A DNA stretch of 64,000 nucleotides from Bacillus atrophaeus (GTDB taxonomy: Bacteria; Bacillota; Bacilli; Bacillales; Bacillaceae): assembly GCF_001584335.1 (NCBI RefSeq), contig NZ_LSBB01000002.1:62001-126000 (forward strand), in the 5' to 3' direction. A model generated the notes under the pieces. The model searched no databases. It saw only the letters and a program-made list of their open reading frames with translations, and was not told the DNA's origin. The position numbers and the translations under genes are program-made. This document shows, one piece after another, positions 36,738 to 45,830 of this stretch (within the stretch, counting starts at the first letter, position 1; every line of letters begins with the position of its first letter).

Positions 36738-38489
36738 TTATTTTGTTATTTTGGCTCTTTTCTTTATCACTTGTTTTTCGTGGGCTTTATTATGGGCAAA
36801 GAAGCGGTCTTCTTCTACCTCATTAGACTGCTTCAAGCCTCCCGGAACAGCCGCTGCCGATACTTTTCTTAATCCGGTTTGATCCTTTTGATACACAAAT
36901 GATGCTCTTGTCGATAGGGATGCTCCAGGTTCAGTTACAAACGGCACTACCCGATAATCCGCTCTCCATTGTTCAGGGGTCACTGTGCAGCGGACATAGC
37001 CCCGATAGTCGTTGAAAAATTTAATGTGCGGATTTTGTTTTAAAATTTGATCTGTATCCGCTCTCTTATCCGCTCCGTTCCCGCCGGATGTAATAGACGT
37101 TCCGACAAATTCGGCTCCGAAAATAGACGAATTGATTTTATTAAAATCGGTATGCAGATTCGACGCCCAGCTCGCGTGGACATCTCCCGTCAAAACGACC
37201 ATATTATTTAGATTTTTGCTTTTAATAAAATTGACGATCCGTTCGCGCTGTGCCGGGTAGCCATCCCAAGAATCCATGCTGTAGATCGGACTTGCGCTTG
37301 TCCCGAAATTCCATTGGGCGAAGAAAATTTGCTGCGCCAGCACATTCCAATGAGCGGTTGAGCTTCCCAAGTTCTTGAACAGCCAATCTTCCTGTTCTTT
37401 CCCCAGCAATGTGCGGGTTGGATTAAGCGATTCATCTGAAGGCGGCTTATTCCCGTCGCCATTCGCTTGATCGTCTCGGTATTGCCGTGTATCGAGCACA
37501 TTGAACGATGCCAAGTTTCCATAAGAGAAATGGCGGAAAAGCTTCATGTCCGGACCGTTTGGCAAAGAGGATCTGCGAAGCGGCATATGCTCGTAATACG
37601 CTTGATAAGCCGCGGCACGGCGCAAGACAAATGCTTCAATGGACTGCCCTTTTTCCGGTATCTTATTGGCATAGTTGTTTTCCACTTCATGGTCATCCCA
37701 GGTCACAACCCATGGAAACGCCGCGTGCGCCGATTTTAGATTCGCATCGGAACGATATTGGGCATGGCGATTTCGGTAATCTTGAAGCGTAATGATTTCT
37801 GCACTGCTGTGCGTGCGTACATTTCCTGTTTTTGATACGTACTCATTCGGGCCATATTCATAAATATAATCGCCGAGATGGAACACCAAATCGAGTTTTT
37901 CCTTCGCCATATGTTTATACGCCGTGTAATAGCCATGCTCATATTGCTGACAGGAGGCAAACGCAAAAGTCATTTTCGAAACATTTGCTCCTGCGGCAGG
38001 CAGGGTTTTTGTTTTTCCGACAGGGCTTAACTCGTGACCGCTTTTGAAACGGTAATAGTACACTTGATTAGGCTGAAGACCGTCAGCTTCAACGTGGACC
38101 GAGTGCGCAAGGCTCGGCTTGGCCATTTCCGTTCCGCGCTTTACGATGCGGCGGAAATGCTCATCCTTCGCCAGCTCCCATTTCACAGGAACAGCCTGTT
38201 TAGGCATTCCTCCGCCATTCAGCGGATCGGGCGCAAGACGGGTCCATAAAATGACACTATCAGACATCGGGTCTCCCGAAGCGACACCGAGTGTAAACGG
38301 ATAACTGGAGAACTTAGGCGCGGCATTCACTTCAAATGCGCCAACCGACTGAGCAATGGTTAAACCTAGAGAAAGACCCGCGATTTTTCCCGCCCCTTGA
38401 ATAAAACGGCGGCGGTCAAACGTATTGTTTTCAAAGCTTTCTTCCTTTAACTTCTTCACCCACTCATCTAAACGACTGTCATGTGCCAT
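36738..38489 (-). CDS. phoD: Secreted phosphodiesterase/alkaline phosphatase PhoD
   Basis: 583 aa, same as B. subtilis PhoD. An unusually long Tat signal: twin arginine in FDRRRFIQG (25-32), then a hydrophobic segment up to [10 protein letters not shown] (about 54). A fibronectin-like N-terminal domain precedes the metallophosphatase core, with metal ligands in [35 protein letters not shown] and LTGDVHASW. It degrades wall teichoic acid under phosphate starvation and is exported by the TatAd/TatCd pair encoded downstream in the same operon. Confidence 0.96.
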   Translation of the reverse strand: MAHDSRLDEWVKKLKEESFENNTFDRRRFIQGAGKIAGLSLGLTIAQSVGAFEVNAAPKFSSYPFTLGVASGDPMSDSVILWTRLAPDPLNGGGMPKQAVPVKWELAKDEHFRRIVKRGTEMAKPSLAHSVHVEADGLQPNQVYYYRFKSGHELSPVGKTKTLPAAGANVSKMTFAFASCQQYEHGYYTAYKHMAKEKLDLVFHLGDYIYEYGPNEYVSKTGNVRTHSSAEIITLQDYRNRHAQYRSDANLKSAHAAFPWVVTWDDHEVENNYANKIPEKGQSIEAFVLRRAAAYQAYYEHMPLRRSSLPNGPDMKLFRHFSYGNLASFNVLDTRQYRDDQANGDGNKPPSDESLNPTRTLLGKEQEDWLFKNLGSSTAHWNVLAQQIFFAQWNFGTSASPIYSMDSWDGYPAQRERIVNFIKSKNLNNMVVLTGDVHASWASNLHTDFNKINSSIFGAEFVGTSITSGGNGADKRADTDQILKQNPHIKFFNDYRGYVRCTVTPEQWRADYRVVPFVTEPGASLSTRASFVYQKDQTGLRKVSAAAVPGGLKQSNEVEEDRFFAHNKAHEKQVIKKRAKITK

Positions 38490-38522
38490 TTAAGATCCCC
38501 TCTCTTCTCATTGATCGCCTTC

Positions 38523-38554
38523 ATTATAGGAAACCTTTGTTAAATGAATGTGAA
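38523..38554 (-). promoter_or_regulatory. PhoP-controlled promoter of phoD
   Basis: Minus strand: TTCACA (38549-38554), 5 bases, TTAACA (38538-38543), an exact PhoP-box pair with 11-base period, then TATAAT (38523-38528) as -10. No -35 is needed in such Pho-activated promoters. Confidence 0.85.
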
Positions 38555-38718
38555 GAAATATAAACGTATTGTTTGCCCTTAAAATGACAAATAGGACAAC
38601 CTTCACAGGCCATTGATCGAAATGTGTCGATTCACGGAAAAAAATCGTGTTTTCAGTAAAATTCTCTTTTAAGCAACTGCTCTTTTTGCCTATTTTTCTT
38701 CACACATTCTTAAAGAAT

Positions 38719-38760
38719 AAAAAAACACTGAGCGGCTAAACATGAATCACCCAGTGTTTC
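38719..38760 (-). terminator. Second of two tandem terminators after cwlJ
   Basis: Minus strand AAACACTGGG ... AGTGTTTTTTTATTC. It also borders the phoD upstream region. Confidence 0.75.
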
Positions 38761-38773
38761 CGATACCATTAAG

Positions 38774-38806
38774 TAAAACACCGCCCGGCGATTCGGACGG
38801 TGTTTC
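38774..38806 (-). terminator. First terminator after cwlJ
   Basis: Minus strand AAACACCGTCC, loop, GGGCGGTGTTTTACTT, 5 bases beyond the cwlJ stop. Confidence 0.85.
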
Positions 38807-38810
38807 TGAA

Positions 38811-39239
38811 CTAAAATGTATTATAGACATTCTCGCACGTTTCCGCTGTCGGCTGGTAAAAACAATGGGACTTGAATCTGGCTACCAACGGCTGGTTATA
38901 CCATTGTGCAGGGCAATTCCCGCCCGGCTTAAAATACCATAAGCTGAATTTGGCAGGCCAGAATCGTTCTCCATTAATGGTGCGCCGCGCCAGCCTTCTT
39001 TCACTTTCTCTGGGCCTTTGATAGAAGTATCCATGTGTCACCGCCTCAAATGCGTGCGGCTGGTAGATCATTTGCCGAATCGTGCGCAGTCCTTTAAAAT
39101 CAGAGCAATTGGCTCTTAACCGGTTGACCCCTACATTTCCGACAAGCAGCATTCCCTGCTGTCCTTCACCTTCGGCCTCCGCTCTGAGCAGTCTTGCCAT
39201 CAGATCGATATCCGCACTTGACGCTTTCACGACTGCCAT
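38811..39239 (-). CDS. cwlJ: Spore cortex-lytic hydrolase CwlJ
   Basis: 142 aa from the ATG at 39239, preceded by GGAGGTGA; the frame is open 46 codons upstream into the serpin 3' region, without coding character. Hydrolase_2 (SleB C-terminal-like) domain: LLRAEAEGEGQQGMLLVGNVGVNR (about 18-41) has the catalytic Glu. No signal peptide; the protein is made in the mother cell and placed in the coat, where it acts in Ca-DPA germination. Located just downstream of the serpin gene, 82 bases away. Confidence 0.94.
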   Translation of the reverse strand: MAVVKASSADIDLMARLLRAEAEGEGQQGMLLVGNVGVNRLRANCSDFKGLRTIRQMIYQPHAFEAVTHGYFYQRPRESERRLARRTINGERFWPAKFSLWYFKPGGNCPAQWYNQPLVARFKSHCFYQPTAETCENVYNTF

Positions 39240-39321
39240 CGTGTCACCTCCCTGTATCCTCCTTTCATCATATTGCTGGACAGTCAAGGAGATGACGGGT
39301 GAACAGCAGAAACTTTTTATT

Positions 39322-40578
39322 TTACTCAGCAGGCTCTGCCACAGTCCCCAAAAATAAAATGCTTTTCGTCTTTTCATCCGCTATTACGAATAAAAAAGGG
39401 CGGTTCACCGTCAGCGACAATTCAGGCCCAGAGGCGGATTCAATGATCTCTACAGACATCGCCGCCGCTGCTTCTGTTCCTGTTTCGTCCGTTTTGATAA
39501 ACGTATGGTGATTGACATCGTCGATTTTTGCACCCGTGCTTTTGTCTTGAAACAAATTTGAAAAATCAGCTTTGCCAAATGCTGTTTTCATTCCCAACTG
39601 AGCCAGTATACCTCTCAGATTGTATTTTTCTTCAAAGGAAAAGCGCGGAAGACTCAGCTTCACCGTTTTTTCTTCCCAGCGGTTCTCCCATTTTTCCAAA
39701 TTCTCATGCGTCAATGAAGCAGTGAGTGATGAAAGGTCCTTATCTTTCTGCGGCAAAAATACAGCAAAAGACAAGTCCTTATTCTTATAAGAAAGCTTTA
39801 CAGCTTGAAACAGCTCGTTCTCTTGGTATGGGAGGAGAGCCGTCTGCTTCATCATCGGATGCTTCTTTTCCGTTCCGTTCTGTAAATAAAATGGTTCAAC
39901 ATAAGTCATTGCCTTATCAAACGGTTGTGTCCAGTCTCCTTGAAAGTAGATTGTATTTAGTAAAACAGCGATTGTATTCGGGGACAGATTGTCAGCAATA
40001 TCTTCTATATGGCCTTTTGTTTTTTTCGCGGCCCATTCATTGATCTTCCTCTTTGCTTTTTCAGGATGAGGTCCCAACTTACATGCTTTCCCGTCAAAAT
40101 GTTGTTCAATCGTTTGTTTAAATTGCGGATTGATGTCAAGTCCTGTCCAAACCGAATGGGCCGCAAGCAATTCACCATCAGAAAGGGTACGGAAGGAGTT
40201 CATGAGGGTGTTTGCTGCTTCATTGATTTCTCTGTCTTTCATTTCAGATAGAAGCAAGGTGTTCTTCATTTCTTCTTTTGTCTTTCCATCGGCGCCATTT
40301 GCCGTCATAACAAGTGCCTGCTGAATGCTGTATGGAGATATAAACACATTTTTCTCTGTGCCCTGCTGTTCAATCAGGTGATGAAATACGGAAATTCCAA
40401 AAAGCCTCTCAGCTTCTACAAACTCTTTATGTATTCCGTCCGCCGACTGTGCAGATGGAGACGTCTTAGATGAAGACATTTGAGAGGCCGGGTGTTCAGC
40501 AGATGGTTGTCCGCATCCGGCCAGTGCTAACAACAATAAGAGGAACATCATCCATCCGTTTTTTTGTCTGCACTCCAT
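39322..40578 (-). CDS. Lipoprotein serpin (serine protease inhibitor)
   Basis: 418 aa from the ATG at 40578 (GAGGGTG upstream); 17 further open codons lack support. Lipoprotein signal MECRQKNGWMMFLLLLLALAGC, Cys22, then a Ser/Pro linker to about 60. The rest is a complete serpin fold: NVFISPYSIQQALVM, a TIAVLLNTIYFQGDWTQPFD strand, and the reactive centre loop starting at Gly367. The hinge GTEAAAAM (P15-P8) has the small residues required for an inhibitory serpin, and NRPFLF follows as in all serpins. By alignment the scissile bond falls near Glu-Ser-Ala, suggesting subtilisin- or elastase-like targets. Confidence 0.92.
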   Translation of the reverse strand: MECRQKNGWMMFLLLLLALAGCGQPSAEHPASQMSSSKTSPSAQSADGIHKEFVEAERLFGISVFHHLIEQQGTEKNVFISPYSIQQALVMTANGADGKTKEEMKNTLLLSEMKDREINEAANTLMNSFRTLSDGELLAAHSVWTGLDINPQFKQTIEQHFDGKACKLGPHPEKAKRKINEWAAKKTKGHIEDIADNLSPNTIAVLLNTIYFQGDWTQPFDKAMTYVEPFYLQNGTEKKHPMMKQTALLPYQENELFQAVKLSYKNKDLSFAVFLPQKDKDLSSLTASLTHENLEKWENRWEEKTVKLSLPRFSFEEKYNLRGILAQLGMKTAFGKADFSNLFQDKSTGAKIDDVNHHTFIKTDETGTEAAAAMSVEIIESASGPELSLTVNRPFLFVIADEKTKSILFLGTVAEPAE

Positions 40579-40728
40579 TGCAATCACCCTCTTCAAAGCG
40601 GATTTTATCACCAAAGACACTAACACCAAATGGGAAATATTTCAATAAAAAAGCGGCATAAGGTTTAATTTTCTTGAATTGAGGAAACATACACATAACA
40701 AAATATAAGATTGGAGGAGGAGTTTAAT

Positions 40729-41109
40729 ATGGTTCACGTGAAAGCGCTTGCTATTAAAGGAATTATGACAATTATTGTTTTGTATTTGGTTCTTGGCCTA
40801 GGCTTTAATTTCACTTTTGGCGATACGTTGCTGATGACGATCGTTTTAGGGGTTGTTTCTTATTTACTCGGGGATCTTTATGTATTGCCTAAATGGAACA
40901 ATATGATAGCGACTTTGGCTGATTTTGGGTTAGCCTTCCTCGTTGTCTGGCTGATGGGAATGCCGCTCTCTATGGGGTTATCTCCGGGAATGCTGGCGCT
41001 GGCAGCCCTCTTTGCGGCCATTGTCATGGCAATCGGGGAGTACTTCTTCCATTTCTATATGATGAGTAAAGAGCTGGGCAAACCACGCTTCATTGAAAGA
41101 ACAGAGTAA
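40729..41109 (+). CDS. ycbP: DUF2512 membrane protein YcbP
   Basis: 126 aa from the ATG at 40729, with GGAGGAGGAG 6 bases upstream; six more open codons cover that ribosome binding site. Four transmembrane segments ([61 protein letters not shown]). Same family and size as YcbP of B. subtilis. Function unknown. Monocistronic. Confidence 0.9.
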   Translation: MVHVKALAIKGIMTIIVLYLVLGLGFNFTFGDTLLMTIVLGVVSYLLGDLYVLPKWNNMIATLADFGLAFLVVWLMGMPLSMGLSPGMLALAALFAAIVMAIGEYFFHFYMMSKELGKPRFIERTE

Positions 41110-41113
41110 CGCT

Positions 41114-41142
41114 GAAAGGCCGGTTTTATACGGCCTTTTTTA
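41114..41142. terminator. Terminator after ycbP
   Basis: AAAGGCCG, TTTTAT loop, CGGCCTTTTTT; overlaps the stop of the convergent permease gene. Confidence 0.88.
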
Positions 41143-41838
41143 CATTACATCTTCCTGGTCTGTCTTTCGGATCGTCCGGTAAGCGATAATGATACCGACA
41201 GCAGCAAGGGCTAAAGGAATATAAATAATGTTAGCTAACGATAATTCTGAGCTATTTTGACTGATCAATATCATCAAGATAACTGACGAGACAATGGTTG
41301 CAGAAACAGAGTGTTTTCGCATTCCAAAGTATAAGGGAACAAGGCATAACCCCGCAGCGGCAGCCGCATATACCAGCATAGCGCCAATCTCCCCGCCCAA
41401 AGCATGGAACGCCAGCTTACCTGAACTGAAATGAAAATAATCATTTACCTTAAAAATGATGGCCGAAAGCACCAGCTCGGACACGATAATAGTGACAAAG
41501 GTCAGCCCGGAAACGATCAATAGCTTGGCAGTCATCAGCTTTTTTCGGCTGATGGGATAGGTGAACATAACCGTGATCGTCTTATTTCTATACTCGCCGA
41601 TGACCAGTTTGGCAATGAGCACTGCCGCAAAGACGATATAAACAGATCTGACAAAGAGCCCCAGTATGAATACTGTTGAGCCCGTATCAGCATACGCCAT
41701 TTTGGCGGTAGAAAGTGATCTTTCCTCTGAACCTATCAGACACATAAAACCCAAAATACATAGATTTGCAATGACGGCGCCCTTGAAATACCATCCTAAT
41801 TTTGTCTTTTTCAATTCTAATTTCACCAGTTTTAACAT
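41140..41838 (-). CDS. ABC-2 type permease, second YcbO-like copy
   Basis: 232-codon membrane protein, six transmembrane helices. Starts MLKLVKLELKKTKLGWYFKGAVIANL; I chose the ATG at 41838 because an in-frame ATG at 41865 would overlap the upstream stop. It is clearly a paralog of the preceding permease: shared LVRSVYIVFAAVLIAKLVI/EYRNKTI..MFTYPISRKKL and VPLYFGMRKHSVSATIVSSVI blocks line up along the whole length. It probably pairs with it as a heterodimer in the YcbN transporter. One ycbO is what I recall in B. subtilis 168. Confidence 0.85.
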   Translation of the reverse strand: MLKLVKLELKKTKLGWYFKGAVIANLCILGFMCLIGSEERSLSTAKMAYADTGSTVFILGLFVRSVYIVFAAVLIAKLVIGEYRNKTITVMFTYPISRKKLMTAKLLIVSGLTFVTIIVSELVLSAIIFKVNDYFHFSSGKLAFHALGGEIGAMLVYAAAAAGLCLVPLYFGMRKHSVSATIVSSVILMILISQNSSELSLANIIYIPLALAAVGIIIAYRTIRKTDQEDVM

Positions 41839-41854
41839 TTTGTTATCAACCCCG

Positions 41855-42547
41855 CTATAACACATCCGTTTTATCTACTTTTCTGACAGCCAAGTAAGCA
41901 AAAACTAAGCCCGCGGCAGCCAGGGATAAAGGAATATACACAATTGAGGACAGTGAAAATTCCGAGGTTGTTGAACTCATGGCCATGACAATAATAACAG
42001 CCGAAATAATGGTTGCCGGAACAGAGTATTTACGCATCCCAAAATAGATGGGAACTAAGCTTGTTCCAGCGGCGCCAAAGGCGAAAACCGCCATTTTCAC
42101 AGCTTGCTGAGAGACTATATCCGATGTCACTTCCCCGGGAATCATATGATAGATTGAGTTCAAAAAAAAGAAAGCAAAAGCGACAAATACATTTGATATT
42201 AAAATCGTGATAAAGGTCAGTCCGAAGGCAATCATCAGCTTGGATGCCAGCAGTTTTTTTCGATTGACCGGATAGGTGAACAGCACAAGAATTGTTTTAT
42301 TTTTAAATTCCGAAATCACTAATCTTGCAATCAATACCGCCCCGAAGATGATGAAAACCCCTCTGACCAATGTCCCGATGATGAGGAACGATTCATCAAT
42401 GGTTTGCATGGTCTCCTCGCCTTCTATTTTTTCTACATAGCTGACCATCCATAAAAATCCCAGAAGTATAAGATTGGCGATAATTGCTCCACGCGCATAC
42501 CAGCCCAGCTTCATTTTCTTTAATTCGATTCTCATTAAATTCCACAT
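41855..42547 (-). CDS. ycbO: ABC-2 type permease YcbO-like
   Basis: 230-aa membrane subunit with six predicted helices, in the style of lantibiotic-immunity or bacitracin-type permeases. Starts MWNLMRIELKKMKLGWYARG. The gene is 15 bases downstream of ycbN and 16 bases upstream of its paralog, so all three are one transcript. Which of the two permeases is the direct ycbO ortholog cannot be told by eye; I gave the symbol to the one next to ycbN. Confidence 0.85.
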   Translation of the reverse strand: MWNLMRIELKKMKLGWYARGAIIANLILLGFLWMVSYVEKIEGEETMQTIDESFLIIGTLVRGVFIIFGAVLIARLVISEFKNKTILVLFTYPVNRKKLLASKLMIAFGLTFITILISNVFVAFAFFFLNSIYHMIPGEVTSDIVSQQAVKMAVFAFGAAGTSLVPIYFGMRKYSVPATIISAVIIVMAMSSTTSEFSLSSIVYIPLSLAAAGLVFAYLAVRKVDKTDVL

Positions 42548-42562
42548 TAGCTCCGCCCCTTT

Positions 42563-43486
42563 TTACGCACTGATGCTGTCACCGTTGATCAGGCTTAGGA
42601 AATAGTCCTCCAGCGAGGTATATTTTTTGTTGATTGACTCGATGTCTATATCATTTAGAATCAGTGCTTTTGAGATGGCTGCCTGTGATGCGTCAGAATC
42701 ATAGATCCGTACGGTTTTTTCATTCAATATTTTGAAATTGGCGATGCCTAGTTCATTCTCAAGCACAAAACACGCCTTCGTCCGATTCGTCGTCACCAGC
42801 TCAATGTATTCCGTATTTTGACCTCTGATTTTATCCAGGGAAACCTCTTCAAGCAGCCTTCCGTCACGGATCACTCCGATTGTATCGGCGATTTGCTCTA
42901 TTTCACTGAGCATATGGCTGGATATCAGCAGTGTCATGCCATACTCTTTACTCAGCACTTGGAACAAATGTCGGATTTCCTTAATTCCGACGGGATCAAG
43001 TCCGTTAATTGGTTCATCTAAAATCAGCAATTCAGGCTTGGTGATAATTGCCCGCGCTATGCCGAGCCGCTGCTTCATACCAAGGGAGAAGGTTTTTACC
43101 GCCTTGTCCTCAATATTTTTCAAATTCACCATGCCGAGCACTTCTTGAATTGAATTTTTATCGTGATAACCCATGTACTCACAATGCAGTTCTAAATTCT
43201 CTTGTGCTGTCAGTTTTTCGTAAAAAATAGGATATTCAATCATACTGCCTATTCGGCCCAGTACTTTGTATGACGTATTTGTCAGTTTATGTCCAAGGAT
43301 TTCAATCTCACCGCCGGTCGGTTTTACAAGGCTCGTGAGCATTTTCATGACGGTTGTTTTACCCGCGCCGTTTGGTCCTAGAAATCCGTATATTTCTCCT
43401 TTTCGTATATGCATGTTTACATTTGATACGACTTCTTTGCCTTGAAAGGTTTTGGTCAGGCCGTTGATATTCACAGTATAGGTCAT
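42563..43486 (-). CDS. ycbN: ABC transporter ATPase YcbN
   Basis: 307-aa ATPase. Walker A GPNGAGKTT (37-45), signature FSLGMKQRLGIARA (with SLGMKQ in place of LSGGQ, usual for this exporter group), Walker B LLILDEPINGLDP, H-loop SSHMLSE. The C-terminal 90 residues form the DUF4162-like tail. Encoded just downstream of the ycbL-ycbM two-component genes, an arrangement typical of antimicrobial-peptide detoxification modules that sense and pump the same compound. Confidence 0.92.
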   Translation of the reverse strand: MTYTVNINGLTKTFQGKEVVSNVNMHIRKGEIYGFLGPNGAGKTTVMKMLTSLVKPTGGEIEILGHKLTNTSYKVLGRIGSMIEYPIFYEKLTAQENLELHCEYMGYHDKNSIQEVLGMVNLKNIEDKAVKTFSLGMKQRLGIARAIITKPELLILDEPINGLDPVGIKEIRHLFQVLSKEYGMTLLISSHMLSEIEQIADTIGVIRDGRLLEEVSLDKIRGQNTEYIELVTTNRTKACFVLENELGIANFKILNEKTVRIYDSDASQAAISKALILNDIDIESINKKYTSLEDYFLSLINGDSISA

Positions 43487-43574
43487 TATCTTTCTCCTTC
43501 CGTCTGAACCTGTTTTCTATTATAGACATGAGCGGTGTCATTTTTATTTCCTATTTCTTAAGAAAATCTTACGT

Positions 43575-44510
43575 TTAATACGTCATTCTTTTTAATGTGA
43601 TGGTAAACGCTGTCCGTTCGTATGGTTTGCTTTGAAGGGAAATAGCACCGCCCATTTGTTCAACAAGCCTTTTTGTAATCGTCAAGCCGAGCCCGCTCCC
43701 CTGAAATGATTTATTTCTTGATTCTTCAAGCGTGTACAGCCTTTCGAATACCCGCTCTTGTTCCCGTTCGCCAATTCCTTTCCCCCGGTCCCACACGCTG
43801 ATATAGACATGCTGCTCATCGCTTGATAACGACAAACCGATAACCTTTCCGTCGCCTCCATATTGAATCGCGTTCGATAACAGATTTTGAAAAACCCGGT
43901 CAAGCGCTTCTTCATTCCCCTTCGCATACACCGGAATGTCAGGGATGTCGATTGCTGCCTCATAGCCTTTCGCCTGAACCACGTCATAGTAAGAAAGGAT
44001 ATTCTTTTTACACAGTTCATTGATATGTATTTTTGTAATCGGAATCTCTTTATCTCCGGATTCCAGTTTGGCTAAGTCGAAAAATGAATTCATCAGCCTG
44101 ATAATTTCATATGTCTTTTGGTGAAGTTTTTCTAATAATGCCTTTCTCTCTGCATCTGCCAGATCCGAATCATTTTGAATCGCTTCGATATAGCCCAGAA
44201 CAACTGTCAGAGGCGTTTTTAGATCATGTGACATATTGGTCAGCATCCGCTTCATCGAGTGTTCGGTTCTTGTAAATCGGGCTGTGATTTTTTGATTATC
44301 ATCCAGCAGCTGATTGATTTGCACCAAAAGCGCCTGGAGCTTGCGATCGTCAGTCAGAAGCAAAATCTGCCCGGCGGGATGCTGTTCGGTCAGGCTGTTT
44401 AGTTTTTTTGTTATATACTCGAGGCTCCTGTCGCGGCTTCTCTTCATTTGGTATTGCGCCATATTGACAACCGCCAATATAATCACAGCGCCAATCAATA
44501 AAGCTGTCAT
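43575..44510 (-). CDS. ycbM: Sensor histidine kinase YcbM
   Basis: 311 aa from the ATG at 44510 with GGGAGAG upstream; 25 extra open codons overlap ycbL. One N-terminal transmembrane helix (TALLIGAVIILAVVNMA) and no extracellular domain, as in intramembrane-sensing kinases. Phospho-acceptor His95 in NMSHDLKTPLTVVLGY; N box QNLLSNAIQYGG, G1 VWDRGKGIGE, G2 GSGLGLTI. Starts one base after the ycbL stop. Likely reports on the YcbNO transporter. Confidence 0.93.
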   Translation of the reverse strand: MTALLIGAVIILAVVNMAQYQMKRSRDRSLEYITKKLNSLTEQHPAGQILLLTDDRKLQALLVQINQLLDDNQKITARFTRTEHSMKRMLTNMSHDLKTPLTVVLGYIEAIQNDSDLADAERKALLEKLHQKTYEIIRLMNSFFDLAKLESGDKEIPITKIHINELCKKNILSYYDVVQAKGYEAAIDIPDIPVYAKGNEEALDRVFQNLLSNAIQYGGDGKVIGLSLSSDEQHVYISVWDRGKGIGEREQERVFERLYTLEESRNKSFQGSGLGLTITKRLVEQMGGAISLQSKPYERTAFTITLKRMTY

Positions 44511-44511
44511 G

Positions 44512-45204
44512 CTAAAACTCTCCCAATTTATAGCCGATTCCCCAAAGTGTTTTGATATATTGAGGCGATGACGGATCGTCTTCAATTTTCTCTCTCAGAC
44601 GCCGCATATGAACGTTAATAATATTTTCGTCACCATAGTAATCCTCATTCCAAACCGAGCGATAGATCTGTTCTCTCGTAAATACTTTTTTAGGATTAGT
44701 AAAGAATAGCTTGATGATCTGCCATTCTTTTGAGGTCAGCTGAATCACTTCATCATTTTTTGTGATAAGGACATTTTCAATATCAAGCGTCAGCTCATGT
44801 ACACGAATGATATTCGTTTCTGCCGGTTCATTTACGGCATACTGTGTCGCTCTTCGGATTGCGGCCTTTACTCTTGCGGACAGTTCGATCATTGAAAACG
44901 GCTTGGCGATATAATCATCCGCGCCGAACCCCAGACCCAGCGCCTTTTCCACATCACCGTCTTTAGCGGAAATGATCAAAACCGGAATCTTGCTTTGCTC
45001 TCTTATGATTTTCAACAAATCCATCCCATTCAGCTTAGGCAGCATCAAATCTAGCAGGATCAAATCAAACGCATTCTGCCGAAACAGCTGAATGCCCTCT
45101 TCGCCGTCAAAAGCATGAACGACGTGAAACCCTTCCTTTGTTAAATAATGATCAACCACTTCACTGATTGACCGGTCATCCTCTACAAGCAAAATCTGCT
45201 GCAT
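44512..45204 (-). CDS. ycbL: OmpR-family response regulator YcbL
   Basis: 230 aa from the ATG at 45204 (GGTGGAG upstream); 28 open codons before it run through a terminator-like hairpin. Receiver domain with acidic pocket VEDD, phospho-acceptor Asp52 in LILLDLMLPKLNG, Thr/Ser LIISAKDG and Lys in YIAKPFS. C-terminal winged helix (LTSKEWQIIKLFFTNPKKVFTREQI). Pairs with YcbM and should control ycbNO. Confidence 0.93.
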   Translation of the reverse strand: MQQILLVEDDRSISEVVDHYLTKEGFHVVHAFDGEEGIQLFRQNAFDLILLDLMLPKLNGMDLLKIIREQSKIPVLIISAKDGDVEKALGLGFGADDYIAKPFSMIELSARVKAAIRRATQYAVNEPAETNIIRVHELTLDIENVLITKNDEVIQLTSKEWQIIKLFFTNPKKVFTREQIYRSVWNEDYYGDENIINVHMRRLREKIEDDPSSPQYIKTLWGIGYKLGEF

Positions 45205-45232
45205 TTTCTCCACCAACCTCTTTAAAATAAGA

Positions 45233-45277
45233 AACACACGTTTAATTACATTAAGTGTAATCAAAAACGTGCGTCTT
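45233..45277 (-). terminator. Terminator of the rtpA-ycbK unit
   Basis: Minus strand GCACGTTT..ATTACA, CTTAA, TGTAAT..AAACGTGT followed by TTTCTTATTTT. Sits between the ycbK remnant and ycbL. Confidence 0.7.
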
Positions 45278-45289
45278 TTATATAACATA

Positions 45290-45641
45290 TTATGTTTTTC
45301 CTATGATCAGCTTCCTATATTCCAAAAAAGTAATCACCATCAATACAACCAGACATCCCGTCCATTAAATGCACGCCAAGAAACAAAGCGCTCAGGAATT
45401 GTAATGACCGCTCCCCCATCGAGATCATCGCTCCTCTTTCAGCTCCAATCCGTTTGATGCCCTAAAACTCAAAACAAAGGGAATAGCTGTGCCTGAATAA
45501 CAAAACCGCGGCGGACGTTGCACCCTGAGCGTACGCCCGCTTCATCAAAATCGACTTTGAAGCGAAACAGACGGGGCCGCAAACCAGAAGGGCCACTCCA
45601 ATGACAGCCTGACGAACCTGGCTCTCCTCAACTTGACTCAT
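45290..45641 (-). pseudogene. ycbK: Decayed EamA/DMT-family transporter gene (ycbK position)
   Basis: Translating the minus strand from an ATG at 45641 gives about 59 codons of an EamA N-terminus (…VCGPVCFASKSILMKRAYAQG…) and then a stop. Past the stop, in the same frame, comes IKRIGAERGAMIS and LSALFLGVHL, which belong to the last third of such proteins; a frameshift then leads into WTGCLVVLMVITFLEYRKL and a stop at 45290. So roughly the central half is deleted and the end is frameshifted. It follows rtpA by 25 bases, as ycbK does in B. subtilis. Confidence 0.8.
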
Positions 45642-45666
45642 CTCAGCTCACTTACCTCCGTTATCT

Positions 45667-45828
45667 CTATTCGTTCAAATGTTTTTTGATAAAATGCAGC
45701 AGGGTATTTCCTTGAGCGGTGAGAATGACGCCTTTTCCGTCGCATTTCGGACAAGGCTTTCCATCTTCCTCCCCTGTTCTTTTACAATGCGGGCAAGTTA
45801 ATTCCAAATCATCTAAAGCGATTACCAT
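45667..45828 (-). CDS. rtpA: Anti-TRAP protein (RtpA, AT)
   Basis: 53-aa zinc protein that binds tryptophan-loaded TRAP and relieves repression of the trp genes when tRNA-Trp is uncharged. DnaJ-like cysteine knuckles are exact: CPHCKRTG (about 12-19) and CPKCDGKG (about 26-33), with the C-terminal LHFIKKHLN helix. ATG at 45828 with AAAAAGGAGG upstream. Preceded by a leader peptide ORF and a tryptophan T-box. The downstream partner gene ycbK is broken here. Confidence 0.95.
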   Translation of the reverse strand: MVIALDDLELTCPHCKRTGEEDGKPCPKCDGKGVILTAQGNTLLHFIKKHLNE

Positions 45829-45830
45829 GC

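Noticed and set aside
45269-45457. Plus-strand 62-codon frame
   Set aside because: Antisense to the ycbK remnant; the minus-strand reading gives clear EamA similarity.
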